Source of the DNA: JBHYDC01 sp051861205
GTDB lineage: Bacteria > Pseudomonadota > Alphaproteobacteria > Rhizobiales > Pleomorphomonadaceae
Length of the DNA: 64,000 bases
Direction: 5' to 3'
NCBI GenBank assembly: GCA_051861205.1
Contig: JBHYDC010000005.1
Span: 1 to 64,000 of the forward strand
The notes under the pieces: model-generated
Told to the model about the DNA's origin: nothing
What the model saw: only the letters and a program-made list of their open reading frames with translations
Database searches by the model: none
Program-made: the position numbers and the translations under genes
In this document: positions 1-8,682 of the stretch, piece after piece
How positions within the stretch are numbered: position 1 is the first letter of the stretch
How the letters are laid out: each line of letters starts with the position of its first letter

Positions 1-421
1 CCATCTTGACGCCGGTCCAGCCGTTGTCGTTGTGGCTGGCGGTGACCATGGCGACCGCCGGCACATCCAGCGCGAACTGGGCGAAATAGGCCATCGGCGA
101 CAAGGCGAGCCCGATGTCGTGGACGGTGCAGCCGGCCGCCATCAGGCCTTGCGTCAAGGCGATCTTGATGGCCTGCGAATAGCTGCGAAAATCATGGCCG
201 GTGACGACCTGAAGCGGCACGCCGCGCTCGGCCAGCAGCGTGCCGAGCCCCATCCCGAGCGCCTGCACGCCCATCAGGTTCAGCTCTGGCGGCACCGCGG
301 AGCCAGGGTGGCCAAACCACCAGCGCGCGTCATACTCGCGAAAGCCGGTCGGCTTGACCAGCGGCGCGGACTCGAAGGCGAAGGTGTTCGGCGCGAGGGC
401 GGCGGTGGGTTTCAAAAACAT
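1..421 (-). CDS. Phosphomannomutase/phosphoglucomutase, N-terminal part (runs off the window)
   Basis: Only the first 140 codons are in the window; the gene continues beyond base 1. The reading begins MFLKPTAALAPNTF and reaches VTASHNDNGWTGVKM, the phosphoserine loop (T-A-S-H-N) of the alpha-D-phosphohexomutase family, which interconverts hexose 1- and 6-phosphates for nucleotide-sugar synthesis. The preceding REYDARWWFG segment fits the family's usual N-terminal R-x-Y-D region. The start at 421 is the only ATG that keeps the whole conserved N-terminus. Mannose versus glucose preference cannot be decided from this fragment. A role in supplying sugars to the glycan genes at 3-8 kb is possible but is inference. 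Confidence 0.85.
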   Translation of the reverse strand, partial: MFLKPTAALAPNTFAFESAPLVKPTGFREYDARWWFGHPGSAVPPELNLMGVQALGMGLGTLLAERGVPLQVVTGHDFRSYSQAIKIALTQGLMAAGCTVHDIGLALSPMAYFAQFALDVPAVAMVTASHNDNGWTGVKM

Positions 422-562
422 GCGGATCCCAAAGGTCAAGTTTCGACTATGAAACACAAATTCTCAAAAAATGTGCGCATCAATCCGACCATATCCGATC
501 GACCGTTCGGCACCGCGCCTCGGCGGGCGATCTACCGCTGACCCACTCCATGCCACGCTGCA

Positions 563-1384
563 TCAAAGGCTGGAGATAAGTCCTCCATCGACATAGAGAA
601 TGTGGCCATTGACGAAGCTCGACGCGTCGGACGCCAGAAAGATCGCGGCGCCGATGAGTTCGTCCACCGTGCCCCATCGCCCGGCCGGCGTACGCTTTTC
701 CAGCCAAGCGCTGAAGTCGGCATCAGCAACGAGGGCAGCGTTGAGTTCAGTGCGGAAATAGCCGGGGCCGATGCCGTTGACCTGGAGCCCGTGTTTGGCC
801 CAATCGGTGGCCATGCCCTTCGTCAGCATCTTCACCGCGCCCTTGGTGGCCGTATAGGGCGCAATGCTCGTGCGGGCGAGTTCGCTTTGCACGGAGGCGA
901 TGTTGACGATCTTGCCCCGCCGGCGCGGGATCATGAAGCGCGCCACGGCTTGCCCCACGAAGAACACGCTATCGATGTTGGTGGCCTTCAGCCGCTCCCA
1001 AGCATCGAGCGGAAACGCTTCGAGCGGCGCGCGGTGCTGCATGCCGGCGTTGTTGAAGAGGATGTCGATCGGGCCGACACACTCTTCCACCTCGGCGACA
1101 CCTGCCGCCACCGCTGCAGCATCCGTAACATCGAAACGCGCGACGTGGACGATGTGACCCTGCGCTTCCAGCTTTTCGCGCGCGGCCGACAAAGCCGCCG
1201 CGTCCCGGCCGTTCAACACAACGATGGCGCCGGCGGACGCGAGGCCGCCGGCGATGGCAAATCCGATGCCCTTGGACGAGCCGGTGACAAGGGCGATCCG
1301 GCCCGTGAGGTCGAAGAGCTTCAAGGCATCATCCTGCGTGAGATGGTTTGGACTTTGGGGGATGACTGTGACCGACACAGCCAT
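563..1384 (-). CDS. SDR-family oxidoreductase, gluconate 5-dehydrogenase-like
   Basis: A 273-residue classical short-chain dehydrogenase. The Rossmann glycine motif VTGSSKGIGFAIA lies near residues 34-46, the NNAG motif follows near 111-114, and the catalytic Ser (IASVQSE) and Tyr-Lys (PYTATKGAVK) are present. The C-terminus FVNGHILYVDGG is typical of the NAD(P)-dependent sugar-acid and sugar-alcohol branch. Best matches from memory are gluconate 5-dehydrogenases (5-keto-gluconate/gluconate interconversion), but SDR substrates cannot be assigned safely from sequence. The N-terminus has about 20 extra residues before the usual LFDLTGR start, so a later start is possible. It is followed on the same strand by the mutase at 1-421, separated by about 140 bases in which I see nothing. 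Confidence 0.85.
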   Translation of the reverse strand: MAVSVTVIPQSPNHLTQDDALKLFDLTGRIALVTGSSKGIGFAIAGGLASAGAIVVLNGRDAAALSAAREKLEAQGHIVHVARFDVTDAAAVAAGVAEVEECVGPIDILFNNAGMQHRAPLEAFPLDAWERLKATNIDSVFFVGQAVARFMIPRRRGKIVNIASVQSELARTSIAPYTATKGAVKMLTKGMATDWAKHGLQVNGIGPGYFRTELNAALVADADFSAWLEKRTPAGRWGTVDELIGAAIFLASDASSFVNGHILYVDGGLISSL

Positions 1385-1644
1385 CCCCGGTCAACGCCGC
1401 CTCACATGCGGACCTAGAGGAAGGCTGGGACGGCGGCGATGAATGAGATGAGGGACGTGGCGGCGGTCCTTGGGTTTACGAGCTTGCGATGGCTCTTTAT
1501 CCCGGGCCCCGGTCTATTAAGGAAAAAAACTTGTTCAAATGGAGAATATCGAAAATCTCAATGACGCAGTCTGTGTAGAGAGTGCCAATAGAAAACGGCA
1601 GCCCGATCAGAACCGGACCGCCGTTCGAGTTTCCAGCCGCTCGC

Positions 1645-2163
1645 TCAGTTCCGCGAGGATACGCCCGTGAGCGCGACCGTGTAGCCCGGCTGGTTGTTCG
1701 GGTGGCTCTGATCCACGAAGATCGATCGATCGTTCTTGGCGATCAGCACGTCGAAGAAGGGGGCGAAGCGCTCGTCGGAAATCCCGAAGGCATGCTGAAT
1801 CTTGCCGATGAGCTGCTGCTCTTCCGGCTCGGCCTCACCGTCGGACATGGCGCTGTCGACGAGGTTGAGGAGGATCGACACGCGCTGCGCATCGGTCAGG
1901 ATCGGCGTGACCTCGGCGAGGAACTGGTCGATCGGCTTGGTGCGCGAGATGCGAACAGCCTGATCAAGCAGCGCGCGGTTATTGGCGCCGACACCAATGG
2001 AGCCGCCTTGCTTGGCGCCGCCGAGCACGCTCAGGAGATGGCCGATCTCTTCGTTGTCCATTTCCCCGTCGGCTGCCATCACATACATAAGCGAAGTCGC
2101 GAAGGCGAGGTGCGGGGTCATTTGCTGACCCTGGTCGGACTTGAAGCGGTCGAAGAGGCCCAT
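1645..2163 (-). CDS. TerB-family tellurite-resistance-like protein
   Basis: A 172-residue soluble helical protein. The region from about 15 to 140 fits the TerB fold: LAFATSLMYVMAADGEMDNEEIG is followed by a second acidic helix pair, MSDGEAEPEEQQLIGKI. These acidic loops bind divalent metal in TerB proteins. Family members occur in stress-related gene neighbourhoods, but the molecular role is not defined. The start at 2163 has a GGAG about 8 bases upstream. The gene is divergent from the LysR gene at 2299, with an inverted repeat between them that could serve both promoters. No other ter genes are nearby. Confidence 0.75.
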   Translation of the reverse strand: MGLFDRFKSDQGQQMTPHLAFATSLMYVMAADGEMDNEEIGHLLSVLGGAKQGGSIGVGANNRALLDQAVRISRTKPIDQFLAEVTPILTDAQRVSILLNLVDSAMSDGEAEPEEQQLIGKIQHAFGISDERFAPFFDVLIAKNDRSIFVDQSHPNNQPGYTVALTGVSSRN

Positions 2164-2250
2164 TGGTATTCTCCATCAGTGAAGGTTCCAGGCCTACACG
2201 ACCTGTTGAGTTACAGATGGGGGTTACGCGGCGGCGATTGAGATTGGTTC

Positions 2251-2269
2251 TTCAATGCTGCACATTGAA
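2251..2269. promoter_or_regulatory. Perfect inverted repeat, candidate LysR operator
   Basis: TTCAATG, five bases, then CATTGAA form a perfect 19-bp dyad, compatible with the T-N11-A core of LysR-type operators. It sits 30 bp before the LysR start at 2299 and about 90 bp from the divergent TerB-like gene. Autoregulation by the adjacent LysR protein is the simplest reading. Confidence 0.5.
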
Positions 2270-2298
2270 AAAATCAATGGAAGCTGGATCTAACGATC

Positions 2299-3174
2299 GT
2301 GCCAACCCCTCTGCCCCCTTTCGATCTCGATGTCTTAAGAACCTTTGTCGCCATCGTGGACAGCGGCGGGTTCACGCGGGCGGCGGGGCGGGTCGGGCTG
2401 ACGCAATCGACCGTGAGCCTCCAGATCCGCAAGCTGGAGCGCGGCCTCGGAAAGCCGGTTTTCAGTCGGGAAAGCCGAACGATCGAACTCACGGTGGAAG
2501 GCGAAATTCTGCTTGGTTACGCCCGCAATGTACTGCGGCTCACCGATGAAGTTCGCACTCGCTTGCAGGAAGACGAGGTGGCCGGAACGGTGCGGCTGGG
2601 TACACCCGAGGATTTCGCGACCGTGCATCTTGCCGACGTGCTCGCCCGATTCGCGCGCGCCCATCCGCGCGTTTCGCTTGAGGTGAATTGCGATTTCACG
2701 ATCAACCTTCTCGATGGCTTCTCAAAGGGCCTTTACGACCTCATTCTCTTCAAGCGCGAGCCGCAGGGCGTGGCCGATGGGCTGAATGTTTGGCGGGAAG
2801 TGCTGGAATGGGTGGGCTCGCCGCGCCTTTCGGCCAGCGCCGAGGGTCCGTTGCCGCTGGTGCTGGCGCCCGCTCCCGACGTTTACCGCAAGCGGGCGAT
2901 CGCGGTGCTCGATGCCGTCGGGCGACCCTGGCGGGTGGCATTCACCAGCCCGAGCCTTGCGGGTTTGCAAGCGGCGGTCACCGCAGGCCTTGGAATAACG
3001 GTTCTGCCGAAGGAGATGGTGCCGAGCGGCCTTCGCCTGATCGGTACGGAATTCGGGTTGCCCACCCTGCCCGACACCGAAATCGTGCTGCGCCGCGCAC
3101 CGGGCGCGCTGTCCCGCGCGGCGGTTCTGCTCGGCGATCACATTGTCCAGTCGCTCGGCTCGATCGATGCTTGA
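2299..3174 (+). CDS. LysR-family transcriptional regulator
   Basis: A 291-residue regulator starting with GTG. Residues about 8-67 form the LysR winged helix (LDVLRTFVAIVDSGGFTRAA, then LTQSTVSLQIRKLERGLGKPVF). From about 90 onward is the periplasmic-binding-like effector domain (GTVRLGTPEDFATVHLADVL). It is divergent from the TerB-like gene and has a 19-bp inverted repeat just upstream, suggesting it represses or activates that intergenic region. Downstream it converges with the ABC exporter gene at 3220. The effector is unknown, and the target set beyond the divergent gene cannot be read from here. Confidence 0.88.
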   Translation: MPTPLPPFDLDVLRTFVAIVDSGGFTRAAGRVGLTQSTVSLQIRKLERGLGKPVFSRESRTIELTVEGEILLGYARNVLRLTDEVRTRLQEDEVAGTVRLGTPEDFATVHLADVLARFARAHPRVSLEVNCDFTINLLDGFSKGLYDLILFKREPQGVADGLNVWREVLEWVGSPRLSASAEGPLPLVLAPAPDVYRKRAIAVLDAVGRPWRVAFTSPSLAGLQAAVTAGLGITVLPKEMVPSGLRLIGTEFGLPTLPDTEIVLRRAPGALSRAAVLLGDHIVQSLGSIDA

Positions 3175-3219
3175 CTCTATGGGCTGTCGGCGCCCGATGC
3201 GGTGCCGCAGGCGAAATCA

Positions 3220-5010
3220 TTACGAAGCGGCGGCCTTTTGCTCGCCTTTGGTCTGCCTGAACTGTGTGGCGTGGAGATGCGCATAGGCACCGCCCTTTGC
3301 AAGCAGCATCTCATGACTGCCGCTTTCCACGACATTGCCGTTTTCCAGCACATGGATCTGGTCGGCGTTTCGCACCGTTGACAGGCGATGGGCGATGACG
3401 ATCGTCGTGCGCCCTTTCATGAGGCGGGCCAAAGCGTCCTGGACCTTCACTTCGGATGCGGTATCGAGCGCGGATGTCGCTTCGTCGAGCAGAAGTATCG
3501 GCGCATTCCGCAGCATCGCACGAGCGATCGCGATGCGCTGCCGCTGGCCGCCGGAGAAAGTGTGGCCACCTTCCGTCACGGGTGTGTCGTAGCCGTTCGG
3601 TAGCGCCCGGATGAACTCATCGGCATGCGCGTCTCGGGCGGCCTGTTCGATTTCGGCGCGTGTCGCAGCCGGCCGGCCATCGGCGATGTTGGAGGCGACG
3701 GTGCCGGCGAACAAGAATGTATCCTGCGCAACCAGCGCCATCGCGGAGCGAAGCGAGGCCAGCGTCGCCGTCCGGATATCGACGCCGTCGATGAGTACCT
3801 TTCCCGCCGCCGGATCGAAAAAGCGCAAGATGAGGGCGAGGATCGTCGTCTTGCCGGCACCGGAGGGCCCGACCAGAGCCGTGGTTTCGCCGGCGCGGGC
3901 CGTTAGCGTGAGGGTGCGAAGCGTCGGCAGCTTTCCATAGGAAAACTCTACATTCTCAAACGCGACTTCACCCCGCCCGACGACGAGGGGGCGCGCGTCC
4001 GGCACCTCCTTCATGTCCGGTTGGTGGTCGACTAGGTCGTACATCATACGTACGCCGACGAGGTCGGCTTGGAGGGAAACCTGCAAGCGGGCCAGCCGTT
4101 TGGCCGGTTCGTAGGCCAGCAAGACAGCCGTTATGAAGGAAAAGAAGGCGCCGGGATCATGACCGTCGCTGATCACCTGCCGGCCGCCGAACAGAATGAC
4201 GAGGGCGATCGCAAAACCGCCCAGCGTTTCCATCAAAGGGCTCGTTCTCGCCGCTATGTTTGCGATGCGGTTGGCTTGCCCTTCGACATCCGCGATCGCG
4301 GCGCCCATGGCTGCGCGAAGCCGCTCTTCGAGGCCGAAAGCCTTGACCACGCGGATGCCGACCGCCGTTTCCTGCACAAAGGTGATGATCTGCGCGATTG
4401 ATTTAACCTCTCGTCTCGCGGCAAGGCGAACCTTGCGCACGAGGCTCGCAACCCCGATGACCGCGATCGGCATCACCACCAGGGCCACCAGCGACAAAAT
4501 CGGGCTCTGAACGATCATCACCGTACAAAGCCCGATCAAGGTCAGGAAATCACGGCCGAGACTGACCACCACCTGATCGATGGCCGAGCGAGCCGCTTGA
4601 GCGTTGTTGGTTATGCGCGTGGCGAGATCGCCAACAGTTGTGCTTTGAAAGAAACGAATACCCTGACTGAGTATAGAATCAAACATCCGTGCCTGCATTT
4701 TGGCAACGATATTGTTACCAATCCTGTTCAGCGTGATGTTAGAGACATAGAGTGACAAACCTTTGACTGTGTAGATGAAAATGACCGCACCGGAAATCGT
4801 GTAAACCATCGCCAATTCACGGTTTATGAATATCTCATTGATGATGTCTTTCATGATCCAGGCGGAAAGCGCCGTCGTGGCGGCTACAACGGCCATGAAG
4901 AAAAACGCGATCGCGTAGGATTTCCAATACGAAAGGGCGTTCTCACGCAGCAAGCGCTTGATTACGGGCAAGCTTGATTGGTGGTGTGGAGGATGCATCA
5001 AGCTCGTCAT
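3220..5010 (-). CDS. ABC exporter, fused membrane and ATPase domains (MsbA-like)
   Basis: A 596-residue half-transporter that works as a dimer in the inner membrane. About six membrane helices lie between residues 25 and 320, starting with YWKSYAIAFFFMAVVAATTA. The ATPase domain follows: Walker A GPSGAGKTT (about 380), signature SGGQRQRIAIARAML (about 483), Walker B ILLLDEATSALD and a switch His (IVIAHRLST). Length and architecture are those of MsbA and polysaccharide/lipid-linked exporters. It is the last gene of a minus-strand surface-glycan block (glf, DUF707, GT25), so a glycan or glycolipid export role is plausible. Drug export is the alternative. Starts at 5010 or 4998 (second Met) are both possible, and neither has a strong ribosome binding site. 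Confidence 0.88.
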   Translation of the reverse strand: MTSLMHPPHHQSSLPVIKRLLRENALSYWKSYAIAFFFMAVVAATTALSAWIMKDIINEIFINRELAMVYTISGAVIFIYTVKGLSLYVSNITLNRIGNNIVAKMQARMFDSILSQGIRFFQSTTVGDLATRITNNAQAARSAIDQVVVSLGRDFLTLIGLCTVMIVQSPILSLVALVVMPIAVIGVASLVRKVRLAARREVKSIAQIITFVQETAVGIRVVKAFGLEERLRAAMGAAIADVEGQANRIANIAARTSPLMETLGGFAIALVILFGGRQVISDGHDPGAFFSFITAVLLAYEPAKRLARLQVSLQADLVGVRMMYDLVDHQPDMKEVPDARPLVVGRGEVAFENVEFSYGKLPTLRTLTLTARAGETTALVGPSGAGKTTILALILRFFDPAAGKVLIDGVDIRTATLASLRSAMALVAQDTFLFAGTVASNIADGRPAATRAEIEQAARDAHADEFIRALPNGYDTPVTEGGHTFSGGQRQRIAIARAMLRNAPILLLDEATSALDTASEVKVQDALARLMKGRTTIVIAHRLSTVRNADQIHVLENGNVVESGSHEMLLAKGGAYAHLHATQFRQTKGEQKAAAS

Positions 5011-5084
5011 GGCTGGACCGATCTATAAGCTCGCATTCAAAACACCGTTGCTTTTTGCATAGCCAATTCAGATCTGAAAGATCG

Positions 5085-6266
5085 TCACCTCCACGCTTGA
5101 TCCCTCAACACCGGGTTAATTTTCACATCATAATCTTTCAAGGCAGCCGAGATCGCTTGGTGCATGTCCAGGTACTTGTAGGTTCCCAAACGCCCTCCGA
5201 AGAATACATTCTTCTCTTGCTCAGCGCGGATTTGATATTTTTTGTATTTTTCTTTGTCCGATTTGGTATCGATCGGATAGTAAGGCTCATCCTTCAAGCC
5301 TGCGCTGCGTGAATACTCTTTCACGATGACGGTTTTTTCCGTTTGATAACTGCGTTCGGGGTAGAAGTGCCTGAACTCCAGGATTCGCGTATACGGCACA
5401 TCCTCGTCGGCGTAATTCATGACCGCCGTACCCTGGAAGTCACCGATGGGAATGACCTGCTCGTCGAAATCCAACGTCCGCCAACCCAGTTCGCCTTCTG
5501 AATAATTGAAGTAACGGTCAATTGGTCCTGTATAGATGACGGGCAAATCTGATGGAATCTGATTGCGGATCGAGAAGAAGTCCACGCCAAGCCGTATCGC
5601 TATCCGATCCGATGCAAGCATCTTCTCAAAAATGGCAGTATATCCGTTGGTGGGCAGGCCTTCGAATTTGTCGCTGAAATAGCGATTGTCGAAGGTATAT
5701 CTCACTGGCAAACGAGTGATGATGCTTTCCGACAGGTCTCTCGGATCCGTTTGCCATTGCTTCTTCGTGTATCCGCGAATGAAGGCTTCATAAAGCGGCC
5801 GCCCGATCAGCGAAATGGCTTTTTCTTCCAGATTGCTCGGAATTTTCTCGCTCATCTCCCCGGCCTGACGTGCAATCAGCGCCCGGGCTTCATCGGGTGT
5901 GAAGCTGCGCCCGAAGAATTGGCAAATGGTGCCAAGGTTGATCGGCATCGCATAGACTTGGTTCTTCAGGCTTGTGAAGACGCGGTGCTTGTAATCGGTG
6001 AACTCTGTAAATCTGTTAAGATACGTCCAAACCGCTTCGTTGGGCGTGTGAAACAAGTGCGCGCCATAGCGGTGAACCTCAATTCCGGTTTCCGCATTGG
6101 TTTCGCTATAGGCGTTGCCGCCTATGTGTTGACGGCGATCAATGATGAGAACCTTTTTGCCAAGGCCGTTTGCGACGCGCTCGGCGATCGTGGCTCCATA
6201 AAAGCCTGCGCCTACAATAAGAAGATCCGCTTGTTGAAGCGTTGCGGCGTCAATCGTTTCACCCAT
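5085..6266 (-). CDS. glf: UDP-galactopyranose mutase
   Basis: A 393-residue FAD enzyme converting UDP-galactopyranose to UDP-galactofuranose for surface polysaccharide. The FAD-binding fold is at the N-terminus (LLIVGAGFYGATIAERVA), followed by IIDRRQHIGGNAYSE and GIEVHRYGAHLFHT, which are diagnostic of Glf. Conserved substrate-loop segments include IRGYTKKQWQTDP, YTGPIDRYFNY and the C-terminal NVFFGGRLGTYKYLDMHQ. I chose the ATG at 6266, which has GAGGAA 6 bases upstream. An in-frame start at 6332 would overlap the upstream gene and add 22 residues without conservation. Its presence implies galactofuranose in the lipopolysaccharide or exopolysaccharide of this organism. Confidence 0.95.
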   Translation of the reverse strand: MGETIDAATLQQADLLIVGAGFYGATIAERVANGLGKKVLIIDRRQHIGGNAYSETNAETGIEVHRYGAHLFHTPNEAVWTYLNRFTEFTDYKHRVFTSLKNQVYAMPINLGTICQFFGRSFTPDEARALIARQAGEMSEKIPSNLEEKAISLIGRPLYEAFIRGYTKKQWQTDPRDLSESIITRLPVRYTFDNRYFSDKFEGLPTNGYTAIFEKMLASDRIAIRLGVDFFSIRNQIPSDLPVIYTGPIDRYFNYSEGELGWRTLDFDEQVIPIGDFQGTAVMNYADEDVPYTRILEFRHFYPERSYQTEKTVIVKEYSRSAGLKDEPYYPIDTKSDKEKYKKYQIRAEQEKNVFFGGRLGTYKYLDMHQAISAALKDYDVKINPVLRDQAWR

Positions 6267-6309
6267 CGTCAATTCCTCTAAGTAGACCTGCAATATGGCA
6301 TATTTGAAT

Positions 6310-7185
6310 TTAATTCGTTCGGGCCACGACACTTAAATCCAGCGGCTTCGTCAGTTGACGTCGCACCAGTTGAATCACTTTTGCGACGACGGCTCTCGAT
6401 TCCCTGAATTGACGCAGGTCCATGAGATAGGCCGCCGCCATGATTCCGGCGAGGTGGGCACGCCCCGTTCGGGTTCGTCCCTCCCGGTCGATGGCCGCGT
6501 AGACGATCGGACTTGTCCGGTGAGTGATGCCGTAAACGCGTTTGAGCTTTTCCTCTTCGTCCTGCGGCGTGCGCCCTGCCCTAGCGATCGAGGCTTGAAG
6601 CACTCGGCCCAGCGGGCGGGTATGATGCATCGCCACTTCATCAATGATCGCGGCGCGGTAGGCGCCGGCTTGCGGAAGCCGGCACCAAAGATAGTCCAGT
6701 CCGAATCCACTCATTGTGTCTGCAAAATCGTCAAGCACCGCAGCCAGCAGATCTCGGGTCAGACATGGTGCCATGATTTCGATGTAGTTCGTGTAGCGCA
6801 GCTTAAATCGCGGACAGGTACTGAACAAGAAATGCGTATAGTAGCTACTGCGGGAAAGGCTAGGCTGCGCCACGGCGAGATTGTAGCGTTCCGCCATGTC
6901 GAACATGCGATTGATGGAGGCGGCATCCATGTCGAGATCGTCATCCGGCAGCCATATCCGCTCGTAAGCCCTCCAATCGAACTCCATCAGCGTTCGGTAA
7001 AGGCCGTTCCACTTTCCGCCGGGATGCAGAACAAGCGCGCGTGCACCCTCGCCCGCGCTCGCGTCCAAAGGTTCATAGGCGCTAACGACCAAATCCCAAT
7101 TGGGTTCAGCCCTCGCGAACCAATTCTTGTGCAATGACGAGCGTCCAGCCCGGACAATGACGAGGTTTCGGCGCTGACCGCTCAC
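6310..7185 (-). CDS. DUF707-family, glycosyltransferase-like protein
   Basis: A 291-residue protein starting with GTG, its start overlapping the stop of the preceding gene by 4 bases (GTGA). The YERIWLPDDDLDMDA segment carries an acidic cluster resembling the metal-binding DXD of nucleotide-sugar transferases. This and the following NLAVAQPSLSRSSYYTH segment are the hallmarks of the DUF707 family. Members sit in polysaccharide loci of bacteria and in plants; no biochemical activity is firmly known to me. Translational coupling to the GT25 gene and the following glf gene argues that it adds or processes a sugar of the same glycan. Confidence 0.75.
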   Translation of the reverse strand: MSGQRRNLVIVRAGRSSLHKNWFARAEPNWDLVVSAYEPLDASAGEGARALVLHPGGKWNGLYRTLMEFDWRAYERIWLPDDDLDMDAASINRMFDMAERYNLAVAQPSLSRSSYYTHFLFSTCPRFKLRYTNYIEIMAPCLTRDLLAAVLDDFADTMSGFGLDYLWCRLPQAGAYRAAIIDEVAMHHTRPLGRVLQASIARAGRTPQDEEEKLKRVYGITHRTSPIVYAAIDREGRTRTGRAHLAGIMAAAYLMDLRQFRESRAVVAKVIQLVRRQLTKPLDLSVVARTN

Positions 7186-8006
7186 TGGCTTATCCGCTTC
7201 AGGGGCAATGCCGGCGTTCTCTCGTCGGCCGAAAGCGCGGTTGGACGTGACAACAGGCGTTCGAATGCCAACGCGCAGATAAGGGATGCCCGGTATCCCG
7301 CTTGGAACGTGAGATGCCGAATCCAGCGGTGCAGTCGAAGCGGCAAAGCTTGCGGCTTCATGGCCCGGCGGGCCGCTTCGATCGTACTATCGGCGTGAGA
7401 CGATGGCCGCTCGGAAACAGGGGCCGGCTGAACCAGATAGACGTCGACCCCCAACTGCCACCAGAACCGAAAATCCACGTCGATCGGACGATAGATCGGC
7501 AATGTTCGCTTGAGCAGCGTTTCAGCTGCGGCGCGTGAAATGGCATAGGCGGTTGTCCGTCCAGGTACCACGCTCGGCTTTACCAGCCGATATTGACCGC
7601 TGAGATCCGCGATCCCATGAACGGCTCTGCGGGATTGACCGTTCAACTTAGCGATGAAGGGTGGCAGGTCCAGTTTTTGAATAGAATTCAAAACGCACAT
7701 CAAGTCGGCAGCGGGAAGGAAATCGTCTTCGAATATGAAAGCGCCCTCAAGGTTTTCATCAACGATACGCTGCCAAACACCCCTATGACTAAGATAACAC
7801 CCAATCTCTGGATCTGATAGGTTTGTCTTGTAGTATTTTCTGTTCAAACCTGCATCATAAAATACTTTCTTTAAGCGGCTTTGTATAGATCGTCCATCCA
7901 CCGCATTAAATACTTTATAGCCTATTCCCAAACTTGCAAAAAGCGAATGAGATTCCTTTATCCGATCATGGGAGTCAGTTAGGCTGATAATAAATGCAGT
8001 CCACAT
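7182..8006 (-). CDS. Glycosyltransferase family 25 (LOS/LPS biosynthesis type)
   Basis: A 274-residue cytoplasmic transferase. FIISLTDSHDRI at the N-terminus, DPEIGCYLSHRGVWQRI and GAFIFEDDFLPA are the classic GT25 motifs; EDD is the metal/nucleotide-sugar site. Family members transfer galactose or related sugars in lipooligosaccharide synthesis. It is the first gene of the minus-strand glycan block and is coupled by a 4-base overlap to the DUF707 gene. The 5' third of the gene and its upstream region (roughly 7.7-8.1 kb) are clearly AT-richer than the rest of the window, which suggests acquisition by transfer. Confidence 0.88.
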   Translation of the reverse strand: MWTAFIISLTDSHDRIKESHSLFASLGIGYKVFNAVDGRSIQSRLKKVFYDAGLNRKYYKTNLSDPEIGCYLSHRGVWQRIVDENLEGAFIFEDDFLPAADLMCVLNSIQKLDLPPFIAKLNGQSRRAVHGIADLSGQYRLVKPSVVPGRTTAYAISRAAAETLLKRTLPIYRPIDVDFRFWWQLGVDVYLVQPAPVSERPSSHADSTIEAARRAMKPQALPLRLHRWIRHLTFQAGYRASLICALAFERLLSRPTALSADERTPALPLKRISQ

Positions 8007-8162
8007 GCAAATACCTGTCGAGTATCCCGCGCTCTCGACACATAGTTAAAAATGCATTTGTTAGCAATAAACGTGCGGAAATCATATGCGTTTTAAATTA
8101 CATTTTTCGATGTGACTCGACTCGTGGCGCGAGCGCCTGCCCGTCTGCGACCAGCGCATTCC

Positions 8163-8651
8163 TCACCCCGCCACCACCCGCCGGACCTCGGAATGCGCGG
8201 GATTGAGCTGAATCATCGTCCAATTCAGTACCGCAGCGATCGAGACCCATGTGAGGTACGGCACAAGCAGCAGCGCTGCGAGGCGGTCGATCGGCCAGAA
8301 GATGACGATCATCGCCAGGATCGAAAGCCAGAGAAGCGCCAGTTCAAAGAGCGCCAGCCGCATACGCTTCAGGCCGAAGAAGATGGCCGACCACACGGCG
8401 TTCAGCACAAGTTGGACGCCATAAGCCGTCATGGCGATCATAAGCACGTCGCCTGAGGCACTGCGCCACACCAGCCAACCGGAAACAGCGATCATCAGGT
8501 AAAGCACGGACCAAACAATGGGAAATGCCGCGTTCGGCGGGCGCCATGCGGGCTTGTTCAAGCTTTCGTACCAATCTCCGGGCTTGAACAGGGCGCCTGA
8601 GAGAGCCGTTACGAAGTTCACGCCCACGAAGGCGAGGATTGAAAGGTCCAT
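8163..8651 (-). CDS. tspO: TspO/MBR-family tryptophan-rich sensory protein
   Basis: A 162-residue integral membrane protein with five predicted helices. The family signature is clear: GDWYESLNKPAWRPPNAAFP followed by IVWSVLYLMIAVSGWLVW, and later helices rich in Trp and Leu. TspO proteins bind porphyrins and tetrapyrrole intermediates, and in alphaproteobacteria they modulate oxygen- and stress-dependent gene expression. The start at 8651 has AAGGAG 8 bases upstream. It is a single-gene unit on the minus strand downstream of the tandem-HTH LysR gene, with 31 bases between them, so co-transcription with that regulator is possible. Confidence 0.9.
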   Translation of the reverse strand: MDLSILAFVGVNFVTALSGALFKPGDWYESLNKPAWRPPNAAFPIVWSVLYLMIAVSGWLVWRSASGDVLMIAMTAYGVQLVLNAVWSAIFFGLKRMRLALFELALLWLSILAMIVIFWPIDRLAALLLVPYLTWVSIAAVLNWTMIQLNPAHSEVRRVVAG

Positions 8652-8682
8652 GGGGCGAACTCCTTACGGGGCCAAGCTCTTA

